Part shown: positions 15,813 to 25,227 of the stretch, piece by piece
Layout: each line of letters starts with the position of its first letter
How positions within the stretch are numbered: the stretch's first letter is position 1
Origin: Bacteroidota bacterium
GTDB taxonomy: Bacteria; Bacteroidota; Bacteroidia; Bacteroidales; FEN-979
Assembly: GCA_026391735.1 (NCBI GenBank)
Contig: JAPLDL010000001.1
Location: 1-64,000, forward strand
Direction of reading: 5' to 3'
Length of the DNA: 64,000 bases
The notes under the pieces: generated by a model
The model's input: only the letters and a program-made list of their open reading frames with translations
Database searches by the model: none
What the model was told of the DNA's origin: nothing
Position numbers and translations under genes: made by a program

Positions 15813-18112
15813 GCATGAACAGGACCTGGAAACTCACCGGAATGCTTGCGACTGCTGCGATTGTGCTCAGCTTCCCGCTTTCAATGCTGCTGAACAGGCA
15901 ACCAGGTGAAGTACATCAGGCGGTGGCTGTTTTCACGGGAGGCCATGCCTGCATTGAATGCCACCAGAAGGAATTCAGGCTTTGGAAAGGTTCCGATCAT
16001 GACAAAGCCATGAGTGTTGCAAGCGACAGCAGCATATTGGGGGATTTTAATAACGCTGAATTCACGTTTAACGGAAAGACTTCCAAATTCTATAAAAGGG
16101 ACAAAAAATTTTATGTGTTTACCGAAGGACCCGGCGGACTGATGATGGAGTTTAGGGTGTCGCATACGTTTGGCGTGCATCCTTTGCAGCAGTACCTCAT
16201 TCCATTCGGGAACGGGAAATACCAGTGTTTACCCATTGCATGGAATACGAATGAAAAAATGTGGTTCCAGATGGCAGCCATGGTTTACAAGCCTGAGGAT
16301 ATGAAGCCCGGTAACTGGCTCTATTGGACCAACCAGGCCCAGAACTGGAACAGCATGTGTGCCGAATGCCATTCGACCAACCTGCAGAAAAATTTCGACC
16401 CCGAGTCCAATTCATACAATACCACCTGGAGTGATATCAATGTTAATTGCGAGGCCTGTCACGGTCCGGGTTCAGCGCATATCGAATGGGCCAGGCTGCC
16501 CGGGATGGCGAGGCCTCAGGACAATAATACTGGGCTTGTTGTGAAGACGAGCAAGATCCCATCCCGCCAATACGTGGAATCCTGTGCGCCCTGCCATGCC
16601 CGCAGGAGTTCGATGGGGCCTTATGATTTCGGGCACCCTGACTTCCTGAGCAATGCCATTCCGCAGCTTCCGGTGGCTTCATTTTATTATGTTGACGGGC
16701 AGTTCCTCGATGAGGATTACGAATACGGTTCATTTACCCAGAGCAAAATGTACATGAAGGATGTTCGTTGCGGTGACTGCCACGACCCACACAGCCTGAA
16801 ACGGAAGTTCGAGGGCAATGCGTTGTGTACCCAATGTCACCGGGCTGATGAGTATGACACCTTCAACCATCATTTCCACAAAGCCAGGGGAGAGGCCGGG
16901 ACTTCATTTGTGAATAAAGAAGGCCGGAAACTCGGTCCCGGCGACGGGAATTTATGCCGGGACTGCCATATGCCTGGGAGGTATTATATGGGGATCGACC
17001 GAAGATACGACCATAGTTTGCGCATCCCTCGGCCTGACCTTTCGATACAGCTTGGTACGCCCAATGCCTGCACCCGTTGCCATGATGACAAGACCGATCT
17101 TTGGGCGCTTCAGAATGTGAATAAATGGTACGGGGAAAAACGTAAGCCGCATTATGGCAGCATCCTTGCCGATGCGGTGGCAGGAAAGGCCGGGGCCGAT
17201 TCGGGATTGCTCAGGATCATCAACAGCAACCTCTATCCTGAGATCATCAGGGCAACGGCTATAGGATATTTGTCGTCTTACCCAAGTGCAAGGGCACAGG
17301 CGGCGGTGCGTAAGGCCTGCGGTGATCCGGATCCCTTATTGCGTTATACGGCGGCGGAGAATTTTATGGCAGCCGATTCAGCTGAGTTGTTACGCACACT
17401 TTCACCGCTTCTGAATGATCCCGTAAAGGCAGTCCGCATGCAAGCCGCCAACAGGTTATCCGTCTTCAAAAAAGAAGCGTTTAATGAGATCCAATACAGG
17501 TTTTTCCTGAAAGCACTGGAGGAATACCGCAAGTCCCAGGAATATGTAGCAGATTTTCCTACAGGGAGGTATAATCTTGCCAATTATTTTGCAAAACTGA
17601 AGGACCTGCCAAAAGCGGAAAAGAATTACCGTGAGGCTGTGAGGATCGACGACTTGTTCTATCCCGCCAAGGCAAATTTAGTTTTGATATATTACCAGCA
17701 GGGAAAGACCGACTCGGTGATCAGGCTGTGCAGGAATATGATTGCTTCCAACCCCGATCTGACTGATGGATATTATTATCTTGCTTTGCTTTACGGGGAG
17801 CAGAAGAAATACCCTGATGCCATTGCCTTATTGGAAACCGCATCATTCAAACCTGGCAACAATACCAGGATTTTGTATAATTTAGGGTTGCTTTACCAGA
17901 TGACCGGACAAAATGAGAAGTGCATTATGACTTTTATCAAGGGCCTGCGAATGGAAGCATGCAATTTCGATATCCTCTATGCGCTTTATGCTTTTTATAT
18001 GAACCGGAATGAGAGGGTTCAAGCTTCACCGTATATAGAAAAATTAAAAACCTGCTTTCCAAATGAGAAGCAGGTTCAGGCGATGTATGATGAATTTAAA
18101 CGGAAGAAATGA
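15809..18112 (+). CDS. Octaheme c-type cytochrome with HEAT- and TPR-like C-terminus
   Basis: 767 residues with an N-terminal signal anchor. Eight CXXCH heme motifs are readable in order: CIECH, CAECH, CEACH, CAPCH, CGDCH, CTQCH, CRDCH, CTRCH, all in the first 55% of the chain. The arrangement resembles the cytochrome c554/multiheme families. The second half has helical HEAT-like repeats (ALLRYTAAENFMAADSA-like) and then TPR units (NLGLLYQMTGQNEKC). Expected in the periplasm as electron acceptor of the cytochrome b/Rieske pair, with the TPR part binding a partner. Overlaps both neighbours by 4 bp. The terminal electron acceptor is not evident. Confidence 0.92.
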   Translation: MSMNRTWKLTGMLATAAIVLSFPLSMLLNRQPGEVHQAVAVFTGGHACIECHQKEFRLWKGSDHDKAMSVASDSSILGDFNNAEFTFNGKTSKFYKRDKKFYVFTEGPGGLMMEFRVSHTFGVHPLQQYLIPFGNGKYQCLPIAWNTNEKMWFQMAAMVYKPEDMKPGNWLYWTNQAQNWNSMCAECHSTNLQKNFDPESNSYNTTWSDINVNCEACHGPGSAHIEWARLPGMARPQDNNTGLVVKTSKIPSRQYVESCAPCHARRSSMGPYDFGHPDFLSNAIPQLPVASFYYVDGQFLDEDYEYGSFTQSKMYMKDVRCGDCHDPHSLKRKFEGNALCTQCHRADEYDTFNHHFHKARGEAGTSFVNKEGRKLGPGDGNLCRDCHMPGRYYMGIDRRYDHSLRIPRPDLSIQLGTPNACTRCHDDKTDLWALQNVNKWYGEKRKPHYGSILADAVAGKAGADSGLLRIINSNLYPEIIRATAIGYLSSYPSARAQAAVRKACGDPDPLLRYTAAENFMAADSAELLRTLSPLLNDPVKAVRMQAANRLSVFKKEAFNEIQYRFFLKALEEYRKSQEYVADFPTGRYNLANYFAKLKDLPKAEKNYREAVRIDDLFYPAKANLVLIYYQQGKTDSVIRLCRNMIASNPDLTDGYYYLALLYGEQKKYPDAIALLETASFKPGNNTRILYNLGLLYQMTGQNEKCIMTFIKGLRMEACNFDILYALYAFYMNRNERVQASPYIEKLKTCFPNEKQVQAMYDEFKRKK

Positions 18113-18870
18113 AAAAAGCCAATTTGTTTTTCTTTGTAATTATGATCACGATTCCTTCCCTGGTTTCAGCAGGGAAAAGTGACACTTTGAAAGAGAGTAA
18201 AAAGCCCTTTCATAAAAATGTGATCAAATTCAATCCCACTCCAATGCTGTTATGGAGCAGTAAAAATTTAACATTCAGCTATGAGAGGGTTATAAACAAC
18301 AAACAGTCCATCGCACTTACACTTGGGTATCTCGAATTTCCTGCACTTTTCAAAGATACGATCGGAAGACTGGTTGCAATAAACAGTCGTGAAAAGTATG
18401 GAATAAATATAGCTCTGGAATACCGCTTTTACCTTACAACAAGGAATGGAAGGCCAATTCCCGACGGGGTTTACCTGGCGCCATATTGCAGTTATTATGG
18501 ATACCATTTTAAAAATGACATAGATGTTCTTCACGCCAGTATCGACAGCGCAGGACAGGTTAAAGGAAATTTTTACGTATTTAATCTTGGAGTTGAGCTG
18601 GGCTATCAGTTTGTTTTCTGGAAGCGACTGACCCTTGATTTTGTCCTGGTCGGACCCGCCATCAGTTATTATGGGGGCAGGTTGGATATAACCGGGAATA
18701 TTAACGAGACGAAACTAAAAGAGATCAACGAAGAATTATACAATAAGTTACTGGCAAAATACCCGATGATAGGAGATTTCGTTATTAACAAGTCTTTCGA
18801 GCAAAATGGCAAACTGGAATTGTTCAGCATAGGGTTCAGGTACCTTGTACAGATAGGGTTTCATTTTTAA
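18109..18870 (+). CDS. Outer-membrane beta-barrel-like protein (paralog of the gene at 23846)
   Basis: 253 residues with a signal peptide (MKKANLFFFVIMITIPSLVSA). Alternating strand patterns (GINIALEYRFYL, GVELGYQFVFWKRLTLDFVLVGPAISYYGG) and a C-terminal Phe (YLVQIGFHF) are the marks of a small outer-membrane barrel. It overlaps the octaheme cytochrome gene by 4 bp (ATGA), so it belongs to that operon. A close paralog lies about 5 kb away on the other strand with the shared signature NVIKFNPTPMLLWS. Function unknown; a porin or anchor for the cytochrome is conceivable but unproven. Confidence 0.75.
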   Translation: MKKANLFFFVIMITIPSLVSAGKSDTLKESKKPFHKNVIKFNPTPMLLWSSKNLTFSYERVINNKQSIALTLGYLEFPALFKDTIGRLVAINSREKYGINIALEYRFYLTTRNGRPIPDGVYLAPYCSYYGYHFKNDIDVLHASIDSAGQVKGNFYVFNLGVELGYQFVFWKRLTLDFVLVGPAISYYGGRLDITGNINETKLKEINEELYNKLLAKYPMIGDFVINKSFEQNGKLELFSIGFRYLVQIGFHF

Positions 18871-18904
18871 TTCTGTTCCCTGATCTTATAAAATTCATGA
18901 TTCC

Positions 18905-21172
18905 ATGACAAAAATTTTAAGAAAACATAAACAAATTTTGATCATCCTGATCTGTTTTTTGATCGGGCCATTATCAGGGTTCTCAACGGGTGGAAGTTTC
19001 AGGTCTGTTTTGGATGGACTTTGGTCTGTAACAACTACCTGGCAAGAATTTATAAGTGGTAGTTATACAACAGCGACACGATACCCAGTCTATGGTGACA
19101 GAGTAACGATCAGCAATAATGTCCAGCTTGATGTATCTCTTGGAGATGGAACAGAGACTCATGGTTTCCCATTGCTTAAAATTGCTCCGACTGGCAATCT
19201 CACAGTTATCGATGCAGGATTATCGGTGAGCATAGTTATCGGAGTGAACGTTACAGTGCCAGACACCTTGATCCTAGCAGGGTCCATGACCGTTGGTTGC
19301 TTCCAGGTTAAAACCGGTGCAATAACGCTTATCCGGTCAACAGGTTCCGTAACTGCCAATAATTGTGAAGTTAATATTGCTTCTGTTAGTCCGCGGATGG
19401 TTATAAATGGCAGTCTTACGGTCAGTACTCCGGCAACCCTTGTGAATACCGGGATTATATACGGAACGGGATCTATTGTTGCCGATAATTATTCAGGTTC
19501 AGGTGGTTCTGTTTTTGGTTATACAGGATTGTCCGGATCTGTTGAACTCTATGGTTTTTCCTGGTCGGGAGTAAGCGGTGGAAGCTGGTTTACTATCAGT
19601 AATTGGACAGAAAGCACTCCAATCGGTCGTTCAACAGGATATCTTCCTAATGATACCATCCGTGCAACTATTCCCCCGGATATTGGAAATATTATTCTGG
19701 ATGATACTGGAAAAGAGGCAAAGGTATACTCATTAGTTATACATTCCGGAAGCAGTTTATTGATTAATCCAGCCTGCAAATTGACCATTTCAAACAGCGT
19801 AATAAACCTTAATGGTGTCGGCGGGATTGTTATCAATTCTGAAATCAACCACTCGGGATCCTTACTACTTCCTTTAAATGAGGTGACTCCTTATAAGCCT
19901 GACGGTACCGTCAACATTTTCGTAACGGGAAGCGCTGACCTTAACGCTATGAAGTACCATTTTGTATCGCTTCCGGTTGATGCTGCAACAAACAGTACAA
20001 GTAACATTTTTCTTGGTTCATACCTTTACGATTTCAACGAAGGGACCAATAGCTGGGACAATCTTGGCTCATCTACAACCTTACCGCTTGATGAAAGAAG
20101 GGGGTATATGACTTATTACCCCGGAACGTCTGCTACTTATAGCATTACGGGGAAATTCAATAGCGGAAAATTTACACCTCTCATTACTTATACATCACCA
20201 ACAGGCTATAACCTGGTCCCTAATCCCTTTCCCTCAACAATAGACTGGAATTCTGGTGCTGGCTGGAAAAAGACAGGAATGGGTGGCACAATATACATCT
20301 GGCCGGCAGGAGCGGCTTCTTCCACTGAAAACTATGCTTCTTATAATGGAACCACCGGAACACATGGAGGCACACAGTTTATTGCTCTTGGCCAGTCATT
20401 TATTGTACAAGTTGTTAACTCTTCATATGATTTTTCGATGACCAATGCTGTATGTACGAACCAAAACGCAACGTTTTTAAAAGACGGTGAACTCATACCA
20501 AATCTACTCCGGATTAAATCAGTTGCCCTTAATAATAATGCGTATGATGAAATTGTAGTTCATTTCCGGGAAGGAGCAACCACTGCATTTGACCCTGAAT
20601 TTGATGGCAATAAACTGCAGGGTGGAGCGGAGGCACCCCAGTTCAGTTCTGTGGCTTCCGATAACAGTGAGCTGTGCATTAACAGTCTGCCATTCAGTGC
20701 CGGGGAAATTATTGTACCCCTGCACTTTACTTTTAATGCTACTTCCCAGGTCTCCTTTACTGCCAGTGGCATGGAGTCATTCAATGCTAACGTTCCTGTT
20801 TTGCTCGAAGACCAGTTGCTTGGAAAGATGGTTAACCTGAGACAGGACAGTGTTTACACTTTCAACTATGAACCAGCGAATGCAATTGACCGTTTCAGGC
20901 TTCATTTTGCAGGACTGAACGGCATGGAGGAACATTCAGCAATTTCAGGCAGGGCTTTTGCAGGCAAGGGTAAAATATTCCTTGAGGTACCGTCAATGGA
21001 AGGTCAGGAGGCCGATGTTAGAGTTTATAATACCCTGGGCCAGTTAGTCAGCAATAACAGCATAAATATGAAGGGTTTTGTTAGTGTTGAAGCACCCCGG
21101 GGCACAGGCATTTTTATCGTTCAGGTTGCTTCTGCAGATAAATATTTTGTAACGAAAGTTTTTAATAAGTAA
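18905..21172 (+). CDS. Large secreted surface protein with T9SS sorting domain
   Basis: 755 residues with a signal peptide (ILIILICFLIGPLSGFS). The N-terminal half has repeated short strands with Thr/Ser/Gly (GDRVTISNNVQLDVS, LILAGSMTVG, INGSLTVSTPATLVNTG), like a right-handed beta-helix of G8-like surface proteins. The middle holds a GYNLVPNPFPSTIDW segment common in Bacteroidota T9SS cargo. The end is a type A sorting domain (VRVYNTLGQLV ... GIFIVQVASADKYFVTKV). No catalytic motif is recognised. It begins 34 bp after the barrel gene and may be transcribed with it. Confidence 0.75.
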   Translation: MTKILRKHKQILIILICFLIGPLSGFSTGGSFRSVLDGLWSVTTTWQEFISGSYTTATRYPVYGDRVTISNNVQLDVSLGDGTETHGFPLLKIAPTGNLTVIDAGLSVSIVIGVNVTVPDTLILAGSMTVGCFQVKTGAITLIRSTGSVTANNCEVNIASVSPRMVINGSLTVSTPATLVNTGIIYGTGSIVADNYSGSGGSVFGYTGLSGSVELYGFSWSGVSGGSWFTISNWTESTPIGRSTGYLPNDTIRATIPPDIGNIILDDTGKEAKVYSLVIHSGSSLLINPACKLTISNSVINLNGVGGIVINSEINHSGSLLLPLNEVTPYKPDGTVNIFVTGSADLNAMKYHFVSLPVDAATNSTSNIFLGSYLYDFNEGTNSWDNLGSSTTLPLDERRGYMTYYPGTSATYSITGKFNSGKFTPLITYTSPTGYNLVPNPFPSTIDWNSGAGWKKTGMGGTIYIWPAGAASSTENYASYNGTTGTHGGTQFIALGQSFIVQVVNSSYDFSMTNAVCTNQNATFLKDGELIPNLLRIKSVALNNNAYDEIVVHFREGATTAFDPEFDGNKLQGGAEAPQFSSVASDNSELCINSLPFSAGEIIVPLHFTFNATSQVSFTASGMESFNANVPVLLEDQLLGKMVNLRQDSVYTFNYEPANAIDRFRLHFAGLNGMEEHSAISGRAFAGKGKIFLEVPSMEGQEADVRVYNTLGQLVSNNSINMKGFVSVEAPRGTGIFIVQVASADKYFVTKVFNK

Positions 21173-21274
21173 TAAGCTCGTAGAATAAGAATAGTTCTCA
21201 CAATTTCAATTTATTATTGCATGATTTCTGTTCAGCATAGTCACTTTAACCGATGATCCACTACTAAACCGGTT

Positions 21275-21317
21275 TTAAAAAAAAGCAGTCATCTTTCGGA
21301 TGGCTGCTTTTTTTAAA
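21275..21317. terminator. Bidirectional rho-independent terminator
   Basis: Between two convergent genes, an A-rich arm and GCAGTCATC pair with GATGGCTGC and a T run, with one G-T wobble and loop TTTCG. A on one side and T on the other let it work in both directions. Confidence 0.85.
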
Positions 21318-21355
21318 TTGAGAAGGAAATATTATTGGAATTGTTATCCCGGTTT

Positions 21356-23782
21356 TTAATCTCTTGCGAACGCTGCCGCTGCTTCTTTTTCAAGGTCCAG
21401 GTATGCAGCCTTTTCGACAGTAACCCCAACAAATCGGATTGTGCCGCCCTTGAATGTTCCGGGGGACTTGTATTCCTGGCTTACGGCATCACCGCTGTCG
21501 TAGCCAACACAAAGACCGTCGCCTGAAAGTGTGAATTTACCGGCCTGGGTCCTCATAGGGCCCTGGGCTACCACCTTGTCGTTGACATAAAGTTTCATGC
21601 TCCCTATGGATTCGTGGTGATCACCTGCCTTTTCCCTTGTGAATTCCATTCCAAAGGTATACCTGCCGGGTTTCAGCGGACCAGAAACGTATTCCTGTTC
21701 AGGCTTGATTCCAAGGAAATTGTAGACGTAGTGCAATTTATGGTCTTTGATAAATAAGGTATGACCTCCAAAACGTGAGCCATGGGCGAATATCACTCCG
21801 GAACAGTTTGCATCGGTAATCTCAACATCCGCGAGTATCTTGTAAGAACGGTTGCGGACATCCGCCGCAACACCTTCTGGAACCGGAGCGGTATTGGGAT
21901 AATAAACATACCTGTCGCGGGGAGGTTCTCCGGTAGGCCTGTCCACGGTGATCAATTCAAGGGCTGTGCGGTCATCGAGAGGCAATACATTATTTTTCTC
22001 AGCCTCTTCAAACCAGGCTTTTATCATTTCCTTCAGCTTTTCAGGATTTTCCTTTGCCAGGTCCTTAGATTCTGAGCGGTCAACCTCAACATGGTAAAGT
22101 TGCCACACATCTTTATCAAATCCGCCTTTCCCTGTCAAAGGGGAATGAAGGGCTGAAGCCTTCCAGCCATCTTCCCATATCCCTCTTGTGCCAAGCATTT
22201 CAAAGTACTGGCGGTGTTTTTTTGTGGGGTCTTCCATTTTAGCATCGAAGGTATAACGCATGGATATGCCGGATAGCGGGATCTGCTTTACTCCACGATA
22301 AACATCAGGCATTGTCAGGCCGCAAATTTCCAGGATGGTTGGGACAATGTCAACTGAATGATGATATTGGTCACGGACCTCACCTTTGGCCTTGATACCT
22401 TTTGGCCACGAGATGACCAGGGGATCACAGGTACCACCGGAATACTGAGAGTACCGCTTGAACATCCGGAAAGGGGTTGAGAAGGCGGCGGCCCATCCGG
22501 TGGGGAAATGTTCGTAAGTATTGGGGCCTCCGAGTTCATTAATATGCTTCATGTTCTCTTCCAAAGCATCAGGCCAGCCATTGAAAAATTTATTCTCATT
22601 GACCGAGCCGTCAGGTGTACCTTCTCCTGAGGCGCCATTGTCGGCAGCATAGATCACAATCGTATTGTCAAGCTGGCCGGTTCTTTCGAGGTACTCAATG
22701 ATACGTCCCACCTGGGCATCGGTATACTCGGAAAATCCCGCGTATACTTCAGCCAATTTTGAGAAAAGTTTTTTCTCGTCAGGGTTAAGCGTATTCCAGG
22801 GACGCACGAAGTCGGCAGGGTTGGATATCGCTTCAGGCATGGGGTTGAATGCGGTGAGTTCGGTGCCTTTGGGAATAATTCCCTTCGCGATCATCCGGGG
22901 AAGTACCCATTCCCTGTAAGCTTCATACCCGTCGTCGAACTTGCCCTTGTATTTATCGATATAATCCTGCGGGCATTGGTGGGGGGCATGATTGGCTCCG
23001 GGGCAGAACCACATATACCATGGTTTTGACGGGTTGCTTGCTTTTTCATCAGAGATCATGGTAATTGCCTCGTCGGCCAGGTCTTTTGAAAGATGATATC
23101 CCTGTTCAGGCATGTAGGGCTGGTCGATAAAGTGGTTGTCGTTGACCAGATCGGGGTACCATTGATTTGTTTCTCCGCCGATGAAACCATAGTAGCGGTC
23201 AAATCCCTGGTTAAGCGGCCAGTTTTTGCGGCTTCCACCTTCAGCGACATCGGTATAGGGAACATTATGGTTCTTGCCAAGCCAGAAAGTGCTCCAGCCA
23301 TTATCCTGAAGGATCTGTGCCATGGTAGCGCAAGCTTCCGGGATATGGCCGTTTGAACCGGGATACCCGGTGGCTCCTTCCGTTATGGAGGCCATACCGT
23401 TCAGATGATGATTTCTTCCGGTCAGGAGGGTTGAGCGGGTAGGTGAGCAAAGAGCACAGGTATGCCATTGAGAATACATCAGTCCGTTGTCGGCAAGTTT
23501 CTGTAAGGTAGGCATGTTGATCCTTCCGCCGAATGGTGACCATGAAGCAAGGCCTGTGTCATCATACAGGACAAAGAGGATGTTGGGAGCCTCAGCAGGA
23601 GCCTGCTTCGGAATGAACGGCGCCCAGTCGGGAACCGAATTACGGACATCAAGTTCGACTTTCCCCTTAAATTCTTTTGTGTCGGAGGATGCTGCTGCAT
23701 CCTTCTTTAGTCCTTGCTTGCAGCCGAATGCGATAACGATTATAACAAGCATTAAATAATTGATGATTTTTCCTAATCTCAT
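21356..23782 (-). CDS. Sulfatase (arylsulfatase-type), lipoprotein
   Basis: 808 residues with a lipobox (VIAFGCKQG, Cys21), so it is a membrane-anchored envelope enzyme. The sulfatase signature CSPTRSTLLTG supplies Cys112, to be converted to formylglycine. Metal ligands appear in LYDDTGLAS and YAADNGAS. The C-terminal 160 residues form a beta-sandwich often attached to large arylsulfatases. It hydrolyses a sulfate ester; the substrate cannot be told. Maturation needs a formylglycine-generating enzyme or anaerobic sulfatase-maturing enzyme, and neither is in this window. It is not part of an obvious polysaccharide locus. Confidence 0.93.
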   Translation of the reverse strand: MRLGKIINYLMLVIIVIAFGCKQGLKKDAAASSDTKEFKGKVELDVRNSVPDWAPFIPKQAPAEAPNILFVLYDDTGLASWSPFGGRINMPTLQKLADNGLMYSQWHTCALCSPTRSTLLTGRNHHLNGMASITEGATGYPGSNGHIPEACATMAQILQDNGWSTFWLGKNHNVPYTDVAEGGSRKNWPLNQGFDRYYGFIGGETNQWYPDLVNDNHFIDQPYMPEQGYHLSKDLADEAITMISDEKASNPSKPWYMWFCPGANHAPHQCPQDYIDKYKGKFDDGYEAYREWVLPRMIAKGIIPKGTELTAFNPMPEAISNPADFVRPWNTLNPDEKKLFSKLAEVYAGFSEYTDAQVGRIIEYLERTGQLDNTIVIYAADNGASGEGTPDGSVNENKFFNGWPDALEENMKHINELGGPNTYEHFPTGWAAAFSTPFRMFKRYSQYSGGTCDPLVISWPKGIKAKGEVRDQYHHSVDIVPTILEICGLTMPDVYRGVKQIPLSGISMRYTFDAKMEDPTKKHRQYFEMLGTRGIWEDGWKASALHSPLTGKGGFDKDVWQLYHVEVDRSESKDLAKENPEKLKEMIKAWFEEAEKNNVLPLDDRTALELITVDRPTGEPPRDRYVYYPNTAPVPEGVAADVRNRSYKILADVEITDANCSGVIFAHGSRFGGHTLFIKDHKLHYVYNFLGIKPEQEYVSGPLKPGRYTFGMEFTREKAGDHHESIGSMKLYVNDKVVAQGPMRTQAGKFTLSGDGLCVGYDSGDAVSQEYKSPGTFKGGTIRFVGVTVEKAAYLDLEKEAAAAFARD

Positions 23783-23797
23783 AAATAGTTTTTAATG

Positions 23798-23828
23798 TAA
23801 AGATAGTGAACGGTAAAGAAGAAGTCAA
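23798..23828 (-). promoter_or_regulatory. Promoter of the sulfatase gene
   Basis: On the minus strand TTG (23826-23828) and TATCTTTA (23798-23805) are 20 bases apart, close to the Bacteroidota consensus with one mismatch in the last base of the -7 box. It gives a short leader of about 10 bases before ATG 23782. Confidence 0.5.
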
Positions 23829-23845
23829 TAAGTTGTTAATTAATC

Positions 23846-24607
23846 TCAGAAATGAAACCCGATCTGCACCAGGTAACGTAAACCCCATCGAATAACATCA
23901 AGCTTTCCTGTTTGCTGAAAAGATTTATCAAGTGAGAGAGTGTGAACCAAAGGGAATCTTTCCTTTAATTTTTCATATATCGCTTCATTCATGTCCTGGA
24001 TCTGAGACCCACTGAGATTTCCAGAAATGTCGGTTTTGCCACCGTAATAAGCTATTGAAGGTCCTAAAAGCACCATATCAAGAGTAAGGCGTTTCCAGAA
24101 AACAAACTGGTAGCCCAGTTCAATGCCCAGGTTGAAGGCCCAATAGTTTCCCTTAATTGTCCCCGTACTATCAATGGAAGTGTGCAGGATATCAAAATCA
24201 TTCTTAAAGCTGTACCCGTAATAAGTAAGGTAGGGGCCGATATATAAACCGGCAGGAATCGGCCTGGTATTCAGCTGTGAAATATAAAAGCGATATTCTA
24301 TAGTAGCATTTATCCCATGTTTGGAATGACTTGTGATCTTTACCAGTCTGGCAATGGTATCTTCATACAGTCGGGGCATTTCCAGGTAACCCAGTTCAAT
24401 TGAGATTGACTGCCGGGGCGAAAGGATTCGCTCATAACTGAAAGTTATATTTTTCCAGCTCCAAAGCAGCATTGGGGTCGGATTGAATTTAATGACATTT
24501 TTATGATATGGCTGTTTCGGAGGTGGTATAGAGTCGTTATTGGCAGCAAGTATGGTAAGTGGTAAAGTTGAAACCAAAAAGATGAAGACCAGGATTGATT
24601 TTTTCAT
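23846..24607 (-). CDS. Outer-membrane beta-barrel-like protein (paralog of the gene at 18109)
   Basis: 253 residues if started at ATG 24607, which gives a proper signal peptide (MKKSILVFIFLVSTLPLTILA); the track's start at 24676 adds 23 unlikely residues. It shares length and most motifs with the barrel protein of the cytochrome operon (NVIKFNPTPMLLWS, GIELGYQFVFWKRLTLD, RYLVQIGFHF). A -7 element TATCTTTG (24647-24654, minus strand) precedes it. It stands alone, behind the sulfatase gene's promoter end. Function unknown. Confidence 0.75.
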   Translation of the reverse strand: MKKSILVFIFLVSTLPLTILAANNDSIPPPKQPYHKNVIKFNPTPMLLWSWKNITFSYERILSPRQSISIELGYLEMPRLYEDTIARLVKITSHSKHGINATIEYRFYISQLNTRPIPAGLYIGPYLTYYGYSFKNDFDILHTSIDSTGTIKGNYWAFNLGIELGYQFVFWKRLTLDMVLLGPSIAYYGGKTDISGNLSGSQIQDMNEAIYEKLKERFPLVHTLSLDKSFQQTGKLDVIRWGLRYLVQIGFHF

Positions 24608-24826
24608 AATGAATGCAAGTAGAATACCAAGTTCATTTTGACAAGTCAAAGATAATGAAGATGCACCAGGATTCATCTCCCGGAATGCAATAAAGCAGAC
24701 TATCCAATTTATTTGGGTTCAGATTCATTTATACCCAGGCCAAGTTTATCTCATATGATCGGAATAAAGATAATACAAAGATTTTAAAAATATCATCATG
24801 AATGTTAATTTAGACCAAATCCATAT

Positions 24827-24902
24827 TATATTTGCATGATAATTAATAAATTATTGTTATTAATCATAATTTAGAAGTATTACAAAAAGTTAAGAAAAGG
24901 AG
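24827..24902 (+). promoter_or_regulatory. -7 element and strong Shine-Dalgarno for the small protein
   Basis: TATATTTG (24827-24834) matches the -7 consensus. AAGGAG at 24897-24902 lies 7 bases before ATG 24910, an unusually good ribosome-binding site for this phylum, and it fixes the start. The remaining 24608-24826 region is AT-rich; apart from the minus-strand -7 box of the barrel gene I see nothing in it. Confidence 0.5.
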
Positions 24903-24909
24903 ATTCAAC

Positions 24910-25221
24910 ATGAAATATATAATGAAAATCAAGATGTCCCAGGAAAAAGGGGACAAGGCAATAAGCGATCCTCAATTTGGTCACAAGATGCATGAGCTAC
25001 TGGGCGATATCAAAGCGGAAGCTGCATATTTTACAACAATTTGCGGCCACAGGGGAGCATATATCGTTTTAAATGTTAATGATGCATCAGAAATTCCTGC
25101 AATTGCAGAACCTTTCTTTTTATGGTTGGGTGCTGATGTCGATTTCCTTCCGGTCATGACCCCGGAGGATCTTGCAAAAGGCGGTCCGGCTATCGGAGCT
25201 GCAGTTCAGAAATGGGGATAA
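24910..25221 (+). CDS. Small conserved-looking cytoplasmic protein (DUF3303-like)
   Basis: 103 residues without signal peptide. The pattern is that of a small ferredoxin-like alpha/beta fold (MKYIMKIKMS, AEAAYFTTICGHRGAYIVLNV, LGADVDFLPVMTPEDL), reminiscent of DUF3303 or similar monooxygenase-like domains, but the match is by general shape only. The strong Shine-Dalgarno suggests high expression. It is followed by a terminator and faces the efflux operon tail to tail. Confidence 0.65.
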   Translation: MKYIMKIKMSQEKGDKAISDPQFGHKMHELLGDIKAEAAYFTTICGHRGAYIVLNVNDASEIPAIAEPFFLWLGADVDFLPVMTPEDLAKGGPAIGAAVQKWG

Positions 25222-25227
25222 GCATAT

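Noticed and set aside
18109-24607. Inverted barrel paralogs as ends of a composite transposon
   Set aside because: They are full protein genes with no transposase, terminal inverted repeats or target-site duplication visible.
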